Positions 1 through 11,789 of a stretch of 64,000 nucleotides of DNA are shown one piece after another. A model generated the notes under the pieces. The model saw nothing but the letters and a program-made list of their open reading frames with translations, did no database searches and had not been told where the DNA came from. The stretch covers positions 45,460,562 to 45,524,561 of the forward strand of contig CM034533.1 of NCBI GenBank assembly GCA_020002185.1, in the 5' to 3' direction. The position numbers were made by a program, and so were the translations under genes. Within the stretch, counting starts at the first letter, position 1. Each line of letters begins with the position of its first letter. Origin of the DNA: Paraescarpia echinospica (lineage: Eukaryota; Annelida; Polychaeta; Sabellida; Siboglinidae).

Positions 1-1731
1 GTGGTATGTTTGCACAAACAGTAACTGATAATGAGTGGAGCGGTATGTTTGCACTAACAGTAACTGATAATGAGTGGAGCTTTATGTTTGTACTAACAGT
101 AACTGATAATGAGTGGAGTGGTATATTTGTACCAACAGTAACTGATAATGAGTGGAGTGGTATGTTTGTACTAACAGTAACTGATAATGAATGGAGTGGT
201 ATATTTGTACCAACAGTAACTGATAATGAGTGGAGTGGTATGTTTGTACCAACAGTAACTGATAATGAGTGGAGTGGTATATTTGTACCAACAGTAACTG
301 ATAATGAGTGGAGTGGTATATTTGTACTAACAGTAACTGATAATGAGTGGAGTGGTATATTTGTACCAACAGTAACTGGTAATGAGTGGAGTGGTGTGTT
401 TGTACTAACAGTAACTGATAATGAGTGGAGTGGTATATTTGTACCAACAGTAACTGATAATGAGTGGAGTGGTATGTTTGTACTAACAGTAACTGATAAT
501 GAGTGGAGTGGTATATTTGTACCAACAGTAACTGATAATGAGTGGAGTGGTATATTTGTACTAACAGTAACTGATAATGAGTGGACGGTATGTTTGTACT
601 AACAGTAACTGATAATGAGTGGAGTGGTATATTTGTACCAACAGTAACTGATAATGAGTGGAGTGGTATGTTTGTACTAACAGTAACTGATAATGAGTGG
701 AGTGGTATATTTGTACCAACAGTAACTGATAATGAGTGGAGTGGTATGTTTGTACTAAGAGTAACTGATAATGAGTGGAGTGGTATATTTGTACCAACAG
801 TAACTGATAATGAGTGGAGTGGTATATTTGTACTAACAGTAACTGATAATGAGTGGACGGTATGTTTGTACTAACAGTAACTGATAATGAGTGGAAGGGT
901 ATCTTTGCACTAACAGTAACTGATATTGAGGAGTGGTATGTTTGTACCAACAGTAACTGATAATGAGTGGAGTGGTATGTTTGTACTAACAGTAACTGAT
1001 AATGGGTGGAGCGGTATGTTTGTACCAACAGTAACTGATAATGAGTGGAGCGGCATGTTTGTACTAACAGTAACTGATAATGAGTGGACGGTATGTTTGT
1101 ACTAACAGTAACTGATAATGAGTGGAGTGGTATGTTTGTACTAATAGTAACTGATAATGAGTGGAGTGGTATGTTTGTACTAATATTAACTGATAATGAG
1201 TGGACGGTATGTTTGTACTAACAGTAACTGATACTGACTGGAGTGATATATTTGTACTAACAGTAACTGATAATGAGTGGAGCGATATGTTTGTACCAAC
1301 AGTAACTGATAATGAGTGGAGTGGTATATTTGTACTAACAGTAACTGATAATGAGTGGACGGTATGTTTGTACTAACAGTAACTGATAATGAGTGGAGTG
1401 GTATGTTTGTACCAACAGTAACTGATAATGAGTGGAGTGGTATGTTTGTACCAACAGTAACTGATAATGAGTGGAGCGGTATGTTTGTACTAACAGTAAC
1501 TGATAATGAGTGGAGTGGTATGTTTGTACCAACAGTAACTGATAATGAGTGGAGTGGTATGTTTGTACTAACAGTAACTGATAATGAGTGGAGTGGTATG
1601 TTTGTACCAACAGTAACTGATAATGAGTGGAGTGGTATGTTTGTACCAACAGTAACTGATAATGAGTGGAGTGGTATGTTTGTACCAACAGTAACTGATA
1701 ATGAGTGGAGCGGTATGTTTGCAGGAATTTG
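1..1731. repeat. 39-bp minisatellite (about 44 copies)
   Basis: Tandem copies of a 39-bp unit with core TTTGTACTAACAGTAACTGA followed by TAATGAGTGGAGTGG. Because 39 is a multiple of 3, long open frames run through it on both strands (13-residue period, e.g. MFVLTVTDNEWSG); they are not genes. Occasional 38-bp units (GTGGACGG instead of GTGGAGTGG) break the frames. C/T and G/A variants alternate between units, suggesting higher-order amplification. The array is cut by the left window edge. Confidence 0.95.
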
Positions 1732-2170
1732 GATATATGGAAATATAATTGACATTCCTTTCTGGTACAATGCGGCAATACCATGATTTTCTCATGGTGA
1801 CAATATTGACCAGGTAAGCAGTATGTACATTCCTAATTACCTGTAATATATACACAAGTGAATTACATAAGTCTTATCTCTAATTGTGAAGTCTCACAAA
1901 CAAAACACTAACTAGTTATGAAGGTTAGGATGGCCGTCAGGAAGATGCTGCCGGGTGATTATCTAGAGTGGCAAGAGTGGCATGAGTGGCAAGAGTGGCA
2001 ATAGTGGCAGGGTATTTTATAAGTTGACTCGGGTTTAATTCTCATGTGTCAAGGAACCAAAATAAAGCACCACTTACAAATGCTGTTAGATGTATCGTTT
2101 TAAAAAGTTTTCTTTTTTGTTTAGTTCATACTGCTATAAACTCAGCCTTGCTGAAAATAATATAATATTT
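1710..2170 (+). repeat. Dispersed block duplicated at about 14930-15410
   Basis: This block runs from GGTATGTTTGCAGGAATTTGG through CAATGCGGCAATACCATG and a short GAGTGGCAA decamer tract (about 1967-2018) to a poly-T/TTTTTTGTTTAG stretch. It recurs in the same order near 14930-15410. The start looks like a splice acceptor and GACCAG/GTAAGC like a donor, but all three frames between them have a stop in this copy or the other, so I do not call an exon. It is part of the unit I rearrangement. Confidence 0.6.
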
Positions 2171-2189
2171 CTAGAAATGTGCCTCCAAT

Positions 2190-2255
2190 TATCTGGATGA
2201 ATGAGTACCTGGCTGTAGATAGTGGTTATTTATGCATGTTTGTGCAGTAATTGCA
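2190..2255 (+). repeat. SINE-like 3' segment, start of the unit I/unit II homology
   Basis: CTGGATGAATGAGTACCTGGCTGTAG resembles the 3' body common in tRNA-derived SINEs ('aaatgggtacctggc' type). The same sequence sits at 22780-22825, where the tRNA-like head is still present upstream. From here to about 5235 the sequence is collinear with 22780-27690. Confidence 0.5.
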
Positions 2256-2377
2256 ACATGGCTGAATGCTTCTCAGAGAAATCAAGATGTTCAAACAGAT
2301 CTCTCAGGGGTGAAGTATAAAACATCCTATGGATTAGATACCGCACTAAAAAGTCTATATCCTTTTGTTAAATCCAG

Positions 2378-2450
2378 GCAGCACAAAGAGAAACCTGTTT
2401 ACCAATTCATCTCTGGATATGAGCAGTTTGTGCCGATAAGTGATCAGTTT
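2378..2450 (+). pseudogene. Broken copy of a tyrosine-motif tail exon (unit I)
   Basis: Homologous to 22968-23048. The acceptor TTAAATCCAG is kept and the motif PVYQFISGYEQF is still readable. Two defects are visible. An 8-nt deletion after GCAGCACAAAGAGA puts the motif out of frame with a phase-0 entry. The donor position reads TTTGCAATAC where the other copy has TTTGTAATAC, losing the GT. The motif aligns with QPVYTVNPGYEQL in the exon at 28180, so it is a paralogous exon. The rest of 2255-3255 is intron-like with nothing else visible. Confidence 0.6.
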
Positions 2451-3257
2451 GCAATACAGAATACTTCTGTCGTATCTACCTAGAGGTCTTGAGCAACATT
2501 TCACAGTTCAATGAAACTTACAATTTAAAAAAAGAACTAATTTGTTTTGGAGGAGGCTTTTTGACAGCAATAATGTGTAGACAGATGTGTTACTACACAA
2601 TAGTATTTAAATTAATAGCTTGATTTATCTTATTCTTTCAACAAGATAACTCTTTGCAATGCTGATTGACAACAATTAGTTAGGTTGTTTGAAATGGTCG
2701 ACTGACAACTGAATACATTTATTATCATGTTAATTAGGCATTGTATGTCTTTCTTTACTACCATTTGGAACCGGCCAATCCTTCTTTGTGGCATGTTCGC
2801 TATGAACAGTTATTAATCTGAACGGAATGGTGCATGGTTGAATACTTCCCAGATATGCCACAACAGTGCAATTGTGTGTAAAGGAATTAGAAGTTTGCCT
2901 GAGTATAAGGTGTAGCATTTAATAATCAATGTTATCATTATGTGACTGTTCTACATATTTGCCTTCTATAAAGCACTACTTGACTAGTCAATCTGGGTCA
3001 TCTATACATAGAGTACCTGCATAAGGCACAAATGACTAAGTTAAAGAAACTAGTAATTGCAGATGTGAAATCGTCCAGGTGTGACAGCTGTTGATGTATG
3101 AGTCCATGTACTTGTGTCTACATGTACACTTTATCTGTCTAGGCACCTGGGGTAAATCGTTTTATACACTGTAGATCTATGTCTTTATGTTTAGCTAAAA
3201 TGCAGTTTCACAATTTTCCCCCTTCTAAAAAGACCAAAAAATAAAACATGACTGAGG

Positions 3258-4338
3258 ATTCAGGGGTTGTGGTGGTGATATCGTGATTATGATGTTAGTG
3301 GTGCGGTGGTGGTGCTATTGTTGGTTGTGAGGGTTGTTGTGGATGTATTGTTGTTGTTGGTTGTGATGGTTGTGGAGGTGTTGCTATTGTTGGTTGTGTT
3401 GTTTGTGGTTGTAGAGGTATTGTTTTGTTGATTGTGATGGTTGTGGAGGTGTTGCTATTGTTGTTCGTGATGGTTGTGGTTTTGGAGGTGTTGTTGTTGA
3501 TTGTGATGGTTGGTGTTGTGTTGTTGTTGTTGTTGTGATGGTTGTGGTTATAGATGTATTGCTGTTGTTGATTGTGATGGTTGTGGTGGTGTTGTGTTTT
3601 TTTTTTGTGGTCATGGAAGTGTTCTTATTGTTGGTTGTGATTGTTGTGGTTGTAGAGGTGTTGTGGAGATGTTGTTATTGTTGTTGGTTATGATGGTTGT
3701 GGAAATGTCTTATTATGTTGGTTGTGATGGTTGTGGTTGTGGAGGTGTTCTTGTTAACTATGATGGTTGTGGAGTTGTTCTTGTTATTGACTGTGATAGT
3801 TGTGGTTGTGGAGGTGTTGTTCTTCTTGATTGTGATGGTTTTGGTTGTGTTATTCTTGTTATTGATTGTGATGGTTGTGGTTGTAGCGGTGTTGTTGTTG
3901 GTGGTTGTGATGGTTGTGGTTGTGGAGGTGTTCTTGTTATTGATTGTGATAGTTGTGGAGGTGTTGTTGTTGGTTTTGATGGTTATGGAGGTGTTGTTCT
4001 TATTGATTGTGATAGTTGTGGTTGTGGAGGTGTTGTTCTTCTTGATTGTGATGGTTGTGGTTGTGATGTTCTTGTTATTGATTGTGATGGTTGTGGTTGT
4101 AGCGATATTGTTGTTGGTGGTTGTGATGGTTGTGGAGGTGTTCTTGATTGTGATAGTTGTGGAGGTGTTGTTGTTGTTGGTTTTGATGGTTGTGGAGGTG
4201 TTGTTTTTATTGATTGTGATAGTTGTGGTTTTGGAGGTGTTGTTCTTGTTATTGATTGTGATGGTTGTGGTTGTAGAGGTATTGTTGTTGGTGGTTGAGA
4301 TGGTTGTGGAGGTGTTGTTCTTGTTATTGTTGGTTGCT
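3258..4338. repeat. G/T-rich low-complexity array (unit I copy)
   Basis: Irregular tandem tract of TTGTGATGGTTGTGGTTGT-type units (3n long), almost free of C on the plus strand. The codon-length period leaves long frames open on both strands (Cys/Gly/Asp/Val-rich on plus, Asn/Thr-rich on minus). These are composition artefacts with no domain. It matches the array at 23905-25243 and sits at the same place in the duplicated segment. The flank GTAGTCCATGGTAGGGTGAA is shared with 25777 onward. Confidence 0.9.
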
Positions 4339-4699
4339 ACCAGTAGTCCATGGTAGGGTGAACAGCCAAAGAAAGCCATTTTTAAAGCCTATTTCCATGT
4401 GGACCATTTCAAGATGTCTGTGATGCCATTAAATACAAAATTATCTTAATCTCATGTTTGATAATATTAAAGTTTGTAATTGCATATGCTGATTCTAAAC
4501 CTGAATGTTCTCTTTTCGTGTATCATGCACTGATTTGTGTAGAAATGCAGCCATATAAAAAAATGATGTGATGAGTATGAGGCTTGAATATTTCTAAACA
4601 ATTCTGGAAATGTTTGTAGTGTTTTTTTATTTACACTTGCCTGTTAAACACGAATTTAAACACAGAACTATGTGTGCATTTGTGTGTGGGTGTGCATGT

Positions 4700-5235
4700 C
4701 TATACAGTCGAACAGTGCTTAATGGTCACCTTGGCAATACAGTCACTAACGTCACACTGGTCAACCCTAGGACAGTCAAAAATAATAGTAAAGTATAGCC
4801 AACTACTCCTGCATATACAATCACCTCACAACTAAGGTGACACTGGTCACCCTAGGACAGTCCCAAATAATAGTAAAGTACAGGCACCTACTCCTGCATA
4901 TACAGTCACCTCACAACTAAGGTCAAACTGGTCACCCTAGGACAGTCCCAAATAACAGTAAAGTTTAGGCATCTAATCCTGCATACACAGTCACCTCACA
5001 ACTAAGGTCACTAGTCACCCTAGGACAGTCCCAAATAATAGTAAATTATAGACAACTACTCCTGCATATACAGTCACCTCACAACTAAGGTCACTGGTCA
5101 CCCTAGGACAGTCCCAAATAACAGTACAGTATAGGCAACTACTCCTGCATATACAGTCACCTCACAAGTAAGGTCTGGTCACCCTAGGACACTCCCAAAT
5201 AATAGTAAAGTATAGGCAACTACTCCTACATATAC
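4700..5235. repeat. About 85-bp minisatellite, short allele
   Basis: Roughly six copies of a unit containing GGTCACCCTAGGACAGTCCC, AAATAACAGTAAAGTATAGG and CAACTACTCCTGCATATACA. The paralogous array at 26105-27690 has about three times as many copies. No coding potential. Confidence 0.9.
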
Positions 5236-5520
5236 AGTTACCTCGATAGTCATGTTACATATAGCCAGGGTAATGTTATTTAGTTAATAGTGTCATTATA
5301 TATTATATGATACACAGATCTGTGTCGAGAGTAGGGCTACGTTGATATCAGATACGAGTGTAGCTAAAAGGTAAGGTCTTAAAAGGTAAAGGTAAGGTCT
5401 TATATAACATGGTATCTAGTCCTTACAGGACGCTCAAAAAAACTTTACACTTTACTCCCTGGCAGACCTGTTCAATCAAACAACATCTTGACTTCTTTGG
5501 GAAGCTATTTCCTGGTTATT

Positions 5521-5570
<50 letters not shown>

Positions 5571-5720
5571 GTTGTTTATTCATCCAATTGTACAATATGG
5601 TATAACAGTTACAGTAACAATGTGGTATTTCAAGTGGGTGTCATATTGAATGTACAACTTGGATATGGGAGACTCCTATTAAGACTAAAAATAAGTCGCT
5701 CTCATAGGAGCCAACCTGGT
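5521..5720 (-). mobile_element. (GACA)n tract and LINE-like 3' end fragment
   Basis: 12.5 perfect GACA repeats (5521-5570) are followed by GTTGTTTATTCATCCAATTG and, about 100 bp on, GGAGACTCCTATTAAGACT and CTCATAGGAGCCAACC. A related sequence lies at 21525-21655 (GGAGGCTCCCATTAAGACA and CATGGGAGCCACCC). Read on the minus strand both look like the 3' terminus of a non-LTR element with a (TGTC)n-type tail; the family is not identified. Confidence 0.45.
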
Positions 5721-6776
5721 ATAGGATCAATTATTTTATTTAACGTCTATTTCAGCTTGTGTAAATAATTATTTCACTATACAGTAATTGTGTTCCGTTT
5801 GCGCACCAGAGTTCAACCAATGTCTGGGTGTGTCTATATGTATATTTATATGTAAAAGAAGAGATCGTTATTCATAATGCATTCTTTTGTGTGTTTTCGG
5901 TGGAGACGCAATCGTCTATTCCGCGTCTCAACCACATCTCCTTGGCATGAGGGGTCCTCGAGATGCCTTAAGACCATCTTGAGGTGTCTTGAGCACATCT
6001 CGAGGGAGTCTTGAGTGAATTTAGAGGATCTAGCATGTTTGATAGTTTGGGAGCATCTCGACAAGTCATTCTGACCTACGGGGGTTTAACGTTGAGATGC
6101 CAATTTACTAGTAAAATATAATAATGACTGAAAATCATAATCTAAGTGCCAAAAAAATGCACATTTTCAAATGTTTTATTCAAGAAACCTGGGTGAAAGA
6201 GGAGGTACACTCTCCAGCCCAATCCCCATGGCGTTTCGTTTTTGACCAATACACTTTTTTGTTTATAACTTAAATATACATTACTTGGCTAAACACACAG
6301 ATTTTCTAACATTACAGATTTTCTAGAATTCGGTGTAAAAATAACGGCTGGAAAGTGGCACCCCCACCCAACAATGTTTTCTATTTTGTTCAGCAAATGG
6401 TGGATTTACAAATAAAATATATATAACTTGGCTGAAAAAAACGTTTTTGATGTCACAAACGGGCATATTTTGAAGTGTTTTGCCTAAAAAATCAATGAAA
6501 TAACTCTGTTTACAATGGAAAATTGCCAAAACAATCTGGTTGTGTAGTGTCATTCCTTTATCGGCTCTTCATTTTGTATCGCCTATTGTCTATGTTCGTG
6601 CAACCTAAGGAGAACATAGCGTTGTTTCTGGGACTAGGTTATTTTACCGTGTTCTTCCAAAATGAGCAAGAAAAACCCTGCCATTTTAGTTTGCATTTGC
6701 CGTATGGACGCGTGCATCGACTCATCTTGCCCCGAGACGCATTTGTGTCTCCTTGTTTTGCGGGCACATCACCTCA
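5721..6776. other. No gene recognised
   Basis: AT-rich DNA. One GAGAC/CTCGAG-rich patch at 5900-6060 (TCTTGAGGTGTCTTGAGCAC and similar words) looks like decayed repeat. The short open frames lack domains, splice context or repeats to support them. Confidence 0.5.
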
Positions 6777-7811
6777 CAGGCCTTGACAGTAAGATTTTGT
6801 ACCCACTGGCCCAGGGGGCCAGTAGATTTGAAAGGTTACTGGCCCGCCCAAAAACGTTACTGGCCCGGATTTGATTAAAAAATATGTTGATACCAAGGTG
6901 CCTGTTGGTTGCATCACAATAAGTCCACGATGCAAAGTTAAATTAAGATTTTTAATCATTGTATCAATGTAGTCTGCTATTAATGCAAACTCTCAGACAT
7001 CACCGTCCTATTTTCAGCTCGAGGCTTGATACTTTTGCTGGCTGTCCTCAACACATCAAAAGCATTTCTTGGTTTTGGCTGTGCCCGAGGCTCAATGCGA
7101 AGGCCGGTATTGCCAGGATCAGGCACATTATACCATGATAAATGTGCATCTGAACGCTGATACCATGTGTATCACGTTATAATTATGATGACCCATGCTG
7201 ATGTAAACAACGCGTTGGTGTGCGACAATGTGAACGCTGTCCAGAGTTCTGTCCTTGCTCTCTTTCCTCCCAAGGCACAGCTGTATTACAAGATTCACCA
7301 GTGCAGCCATGGTCTTTAACAATTCTATCAAATGTTTGACAGTATAAAACATTTTCTTGATGCCTTTCCATTATGGAATATTATATGCACTTGCGTTTTA
7401 TCATGCACAGTTGAGATTGTCTGCCATCCGTAGCCAATGCGTAACAAGACCGCTTAATTGGGTGAATGATTAATAACCCTAGCCAATCGCCAATCACGCG
7501 GGCGGATACAAAAGAGTTTGGCAGTGCATACATGTCATTGTATGTATGCACAGCTGAGTTTTAGTTGCCGTTATTTAATTAGTTATAACAAAAATGTAAC
7601 AAAACAAACATTAATCTAAATATCAAATAAAAAGATTAGACTTTACGGTTGTCCTATTTTTCTAGGTAGGACCGGGTTACAGGAAAAAACGATGGTGATT
7701 AATCAGATTGAAACCAGTGGCCCGGTGGGCCAGTAAAATATAAAAACTGGTGGCCCGAACTGGCCCGACAGCCTCAAAAAGGCGGCGGGCCAGTGTTAAT
7801 GTCGAGGCCTG
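6777..7811. mobile_element. DNA transposon remnant with CAGGCCT inverted ends
   Basis: Left end CAGGCCTTGACAGTAA (6777-6792) and the reverse complement of the right end, CAGGCCTCGACATTAA (7796-7811), match at 14 of 16 positions. Both sub-terminal zones carry repeated ACTGGCCCG words (6806-6870 and 7710-7795), as hAT-type ends often do. The interior has no transposase frame, so it is non-autonomous or gutted. I see no convincing target duplication next to the ends. Confidence 0.6.
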
Positions 7812-8370
7812 CCGCAGGACTGGCTGGAGACTCGCTCGAGATGTGGTCGAGACGAGATTCCTTGGTGTGCGGTCCACTTCATTGTTAGAATGTGGCCTTG
7901 GCAAATAGAAGTTCTAAATCTAAAATGGTGTCAGCAATAATGTATGAGCGAAGTCAGCAAAAAATGAAACACTTACGTAAAAATTAGGAGTGAAAAATTT
8001 GCTTGACCAATACATTTTCCCCCATATAATGTTGTGATATATACTATTAAGATGATAAGTAGAAGATAACTTATTGCCTGCTGTTTATTATAAGCGATGA
8101 TAAAATAGATCATTCACATTTTTGTGTCACAACAAATTCTTCAATGATAATTCTTTTTTTGCTCGTAAAGATGTATTGTGTTGGTACACAACAGACAAAA
8201 ATAAAAGTATTAGGTATTCCATCGAGATGGTCATTTTAAATAAAGGGGTGAGACTGGCTGTAATCCATTTATCACTGTCTGCAGTCTTTTCTCTCCACCT
8301 GCCATCCCTATATGCCTTCCTCACATCCCTCTTGATTCAGTTTACCATCTTAATTGTGGTTTGCCACAAT
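7812..8370. other. No gene recognised
   Basis: AT-rich sequence between the CAGGCCT element and a minisatellite. Its open frames are short and without recognisable motifs. Confidence 0.5.
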
Positions 8371-8376
8371 TTTTGT

Positions 8377-8605
8377 GACCTAAGTGTTCACCATTTTTGT
8401 GACCTAAGTGTCCACATTTTTGTGACCCGAGTGTCCACCATTTTGTGACCTAAGTGTACACCATTTTGTGACCTGCGCATCCACCATTTTTGTGACCTAA
8501 GTGGTCACCATTGTGTGACACGTGTGTCCGCCATTTTTGTGACCTGAGTGTCCACCATTTTTGTGACTTAAGTGTTCACCATTTTTTTGACCTAAGTGTT
8601 TCACT
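8377..8605. repeat. 24-25-bp minisatellite
   Basis: About nine or ten diverged copies of TTTTTGTGACCTAAGTGTCC ACCA. Units vary at the CTAAGTG/CTGAGTG and poly-T positions. Non-coding. Confidence 0.85.
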
Positions 8606-8750
8606 GCCTCTCTTCTCTTTGGTAGTCACTAGTTCCACTAAACGGAACTCTTTCCTCAGTAGGGTTATGCACCCCAGCCTATGGCTCTGATATTTAGGGT
8701 CGTATTTATGACCACTATCTTAGAAAATGATGTTAATTCAAGCATGAAGT

Positions 8751-8894
8751 GGGGAGCGGTGGTCGCGTGTTAGAGCACCGGACTGTCGATCGAGGGGACA
8801 GTGGTTTGATTTCACACGCCGCCGTTTCGAAACTTTTTTGTTCACCTCATGTTGCCTGTGTCTTTGGGGAGAGACACTAAACGGCAAATGCTGT
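8751..8894 (+). mobile_element. tRNA-derived SINE
   Basis: A tRNA-like head (GGGGAGCGGTGGTCGCG, TTAGAGCACCGGACTGTCGA, then GTGGTTTGATTTC as a degenerate B box) has an anticodon-loop-like CTGTCGA, resembling tRNA-Asp(GTC). It is followed by a body with TGTGTCTTTGGGGAGAGACA, common in animal tRNA-SINEs. The acceptor stem is not closed and the B box is degenerate, so it is not a functional tRNA gene. It abuts the CR1 fragment at 8895. Confidence 0.65.
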
Positions 8895-9700
8895 TGAATT
8901 TTGGGAAATGTAAATGCCTCCACGCAGGACATGGGAACGAAGAGGTAGAATATACAATGGGGGTACTGTACTAAGTACTACTGTAAAAGAAAATGACTTA
9001 GGTTTAACCATTAGTGCTGATATGAAGGTTTCAGAGCAGTGCGGAATTGCAGCTTCAAAGGGAAATCAAATCCTTAGATTAATTAGGCGAAACATAACGT
9101 ATAAGGAAAAAGAGCTAATAATACCGCTGAACAAAACAACAATTAGGCCTCGTTTAGAATATTGTATTCAAGCGTGGAGGCCATATCACAGGAAGGACAT
9201 AGATAAGCTAGAAAGAGTGCAGAGGAGAGCAACTAAAATGATACCAAAACTGACGGATCTTAGTTACGAAATACGCCTACAAAATGCGGCTTAACAAAAC
9301 AATAGACCAGGAGATTGAGAGGAGATCAGATAGAAATGTTAAAAATAATGAATGGTTATGAAAATATTGATAGAAATATTTTTTTCTCAGTTAAGAAAGA
9401 TAGAAGGACTAGAGGACGTGAAGTTACATTAGCAAAGGAGCAGTGTAGATTAGATATAAGAACGTTCTCATTTTCACAAAGGACTGTAAATGAATGGAAC
9501 AGATTATCTGCTGATTGTGTGGGTGCTAGTAGCGTGAATATGTTTAAAAATAAAATCAACATATACCTCAGAAGGGCGGGATACATATAGATAAAAGGGT
9601 CGGACTCTCGATAAGCCAAAGGGCTTCCTTGTCCACCTGCCACCTAGAGTTAATTCTCTGGGTGGCAATCTTGTTAAATTTTGTTAAATCTGTTTACGAG
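8895..9700 (+). mobile_element. 5'-truncated CR1-like LINE, 3' end of ORF2
   Basis: Two overlapping frames (8914-9294 and 9315-9590) encode the C-terminal region downstream of the reverse transcriptase. Signature stretches are ISADMKVSEQCGIAASK, RPRLEYCIQAWRPY, LERVQRRATKMI and FSFSQRTVNEWNRLSADCV. The catalytic RT motifs are absent because the copy begins downstream of them. The frame breaks near 9290. It is closely related to 36958-37704, the 3' end of a nearly full element, so both belong to one family. The stretch after 9590 is the 3' UTR. Confidence 0.85.
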
Positions 9701-9714
9701 GTTACCCAAACAAA

Positions 9715-10150
9715 AAAAAGATAGAACTTTCAACCAATGAAGTTCATCCCAAATTCAACTGAAACTCAGTTGAGTTTCAACTATGGGGAGTTGAAAATTT
9801 CACATGCAAATGAGCTCGCTTTCAACTGTTGAATCTCAGTTGAGCTTCAACTATATATTTTATACAAAAAGAAAGTTGAAAATTTATCATGCAAATTAGT
9901 TCAGTTTCAACTAGTGTTGAACTTGGGTTGAGCTTCAACCCACGTTCAACTATTAAATCTCAGTTGAGTTTCAACCCGCGTTCAACTGTTGACTCTCATT
10001 TGAGTTTCAACCCGCGTTCAACTGTTGAATCTCGGTTGAGTTTCAACTCACGTTCAACTGTTGAATCTCAGTTGAGTTTCAACCCGCATTCAACTGTTGA
10101 ATCTCAGTTGAGTTTCAGCTCTCCTTCAACTGATGAATTTCTGATGATGT
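9715..10150. repeat. 36-bp self-complementary minisatellite (TTCAACTGTTGAA)
   Basis: Units of GTTGAATCTCAGTTGAGTTT CAACCCGCGTTCAACT contain the palindrome TTCAACTGTTGAA and the near-palindrome GTTGA..TTTCAAC, so each unit can fold. The 36-bp period leaves an open frame (SFNPRSTVESQL repeated) that is an artefact. The same GTTGAA/TTCAAC words return at 12560-12860, as if bracketing a larger mobile unit (see findings). Confidence 0.85.
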
Positions 10151-10570
10151 GAGCTGGCTTTCCATTTACACAGCTGCATGTGTCAAATAGTGAAGCATAT
10201 GCATCATCTGTAGGAACATAGGCGTGCATGCAAGTCCTGAAATTCACAAAGCATCACAACAATAAAGATTCCATTCTTTTATTTTTATTTTCTTCAACCA
10301 TTCGTTTTAAATGTCCATTCCCTCCAAACGTCTCAGGATTCTTCGGGCATGGAATACCATTTCGTTCATCGCTTATGCAAACTCAGTGCCAGAGAGCATG
10401 AGCCTGCTTGTCGCATACACTGAAAATATACAGAAACATGTCATTTAATACAAATAAGCAGGCACGCAAGGCTGTACAATATTAGCATAACAAGGTTTCA
10501 ACTACATTTTGTGTTGAAATATGCAAATTGAGATTGATTTAATAAAACATTTGCATGGGTGCCTGATCGA
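10150..10570. other. No gene recognised
   Basis: AT-rich spacer without usable open frames; nothing recognised. Confidence 0.5.
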
Positions 10571-10842
10571 GTGCATACACACACATGCGCACACACTTAT
10601 TTTATACACACATGTACACATATATTATATATAAATTATTTACATACATACACTCACAGACACACACCATCCACATAGCCAGTCACTATATATACAAGAA
10701 CTCCCAATGTAGGGTGCATGTCACTCTGTTCTGGTATGTATTGTTTATGTACCAATGCATATAAAAAACATATGCATACACATGTAAATATTCAACCACA
10801 CACACGCACGCACGCACACACACACGCATATATATATATATG
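10570..10842. repeat. CA/TA microsatellite-rich tract
   Basis: Interrupted ACACAC, ACGCACGC and TATATATA runs, ending directly against the palindrome at 10843. Confidence 0.85.
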
Positions 10843-10898
10843 CTAACTAGATTTGACTGTATATGTATATATATACATATACAGTCAAATCTAGTTAG
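10843..10898. repeat. 56-bp perfect palindrome
   Basis: Two 28-nt arms with no spacer. The left arm begins CTAACTAGATTTGACTGTAT and the right arm ends with its exact complement, ATACAGTCAAATCTAGTTAG. A perfect cruciform-capable sequence next to TA/CA microsatellite; it may be a small fold-back element or a replication-derived inversion. Confidence 0.95.
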
Positions 10899-11574
10899 TC
10901 TAAATACTTTGGTGGCCAGTGAATATGTCTGCATTATTTTTTTTAGATAGATATTATAAATCATACACATTAAAGGTATTTATATGGGACAAGGCTCCTT
11001 GGTAATGTAATGGAGTTATGACTAGGAATCGTGACTAGTTTTGCTGTTAAGTAACAAGGCAGGTAAGAGTTTGTAAAAGAGCTTTGTATTCAGCCAACAC
11101 ATTTTTAGCTAATTCATATAATACATATATATATATACAATGTGTAAATGATGTGAATTAGCCTATATAATTATAATCCATAATACAACCTCAACAGCAA
11201 AAGGTGGGGGGAACCAACCACACTCGGCCAGAATGGCCCCTTCCCCACCTCAGGATTCTGTATTTATGTTTAGAATTTCAATTTGTATAGTATGTGTAGA
11301 TGCTGAGGCGTGCAGGTTTCATTACTGGCATTTGGATTAACGTGGTTCAACTGATTATGTGCTTATGTTACAAACATACTAATATGTATAGGGTAACGAT
11401 TGCATGTTTTGTTGTACCAGCTGGAAGTCAATACTGAAAATGTTATACCAACTCACATTCCAGAGCCTTGATCAAGTAATGTTTTGACTGATGGCAACTG
11501 TGTACAGCTAGAGAATGTTAGTCCATTGTCTATCCTTGAAGTTAAACATATACTATTATTAATATGATTGCAAC
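10899..11574. other. No gene recognised
   Basis: Unique-looking AT-rich sequence. Short frames without domain or splice support. Confidence 0.5.
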
Positions 11575-11590
11575 CTGCATGAGGATATCC

Positions 11591-11626
<36 letters not shown>

Positions 11627-11635
11627 ATATTTTTC
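11575..11635. repeat. (AT)n microsatellite
   Basis: Two (AT)n runs separated by TTT. Open frames through it are Ile/Tyr repeats without meaning. Confidence 0.9.
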
Positions 11636-11789
11636 ATTAATAAGTCAAAATTCTTCTGCATGGTATTATCGTCAATGGAATTATGTCTTTTTATGTTTTT
11701 TCGAGACAGAAAAGTTAATAATTCTTTTGTTTGCCATAATTGTGGTGTCAATATCAAGTACATCTAAGAGATTTCAATTCTCCAAAAGC

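Noticed and set aside
1725..1815. Exon between TTTGCAG and GACCAG/GTAAGC
   Set aside because: Stops interrupt all three frames in one or both copies (here and at 14945-15037).
3510..4298. 262-codon plus-strand and 234-codon minus-strand frames
   Set aside because: Same low-complexity repeat artefact in the unit I copy.
5846..6064. 72-codon minus-strand frame in the GAGAC/CTCGAG-rich patch
   Set aside because: Compositional repeat, no homologous motif.
8751..8830. tRNA-Asp gene
   Set aside because: Anticodon-loop and box resemblance only. The stems do not pair and a SINE body follows.
9889..10152. 87-codon SFNPRSTVESQL repeat protein
   Set aside because: 36-bp self-complementary minisatellite; the frame is a by-product of unit length.
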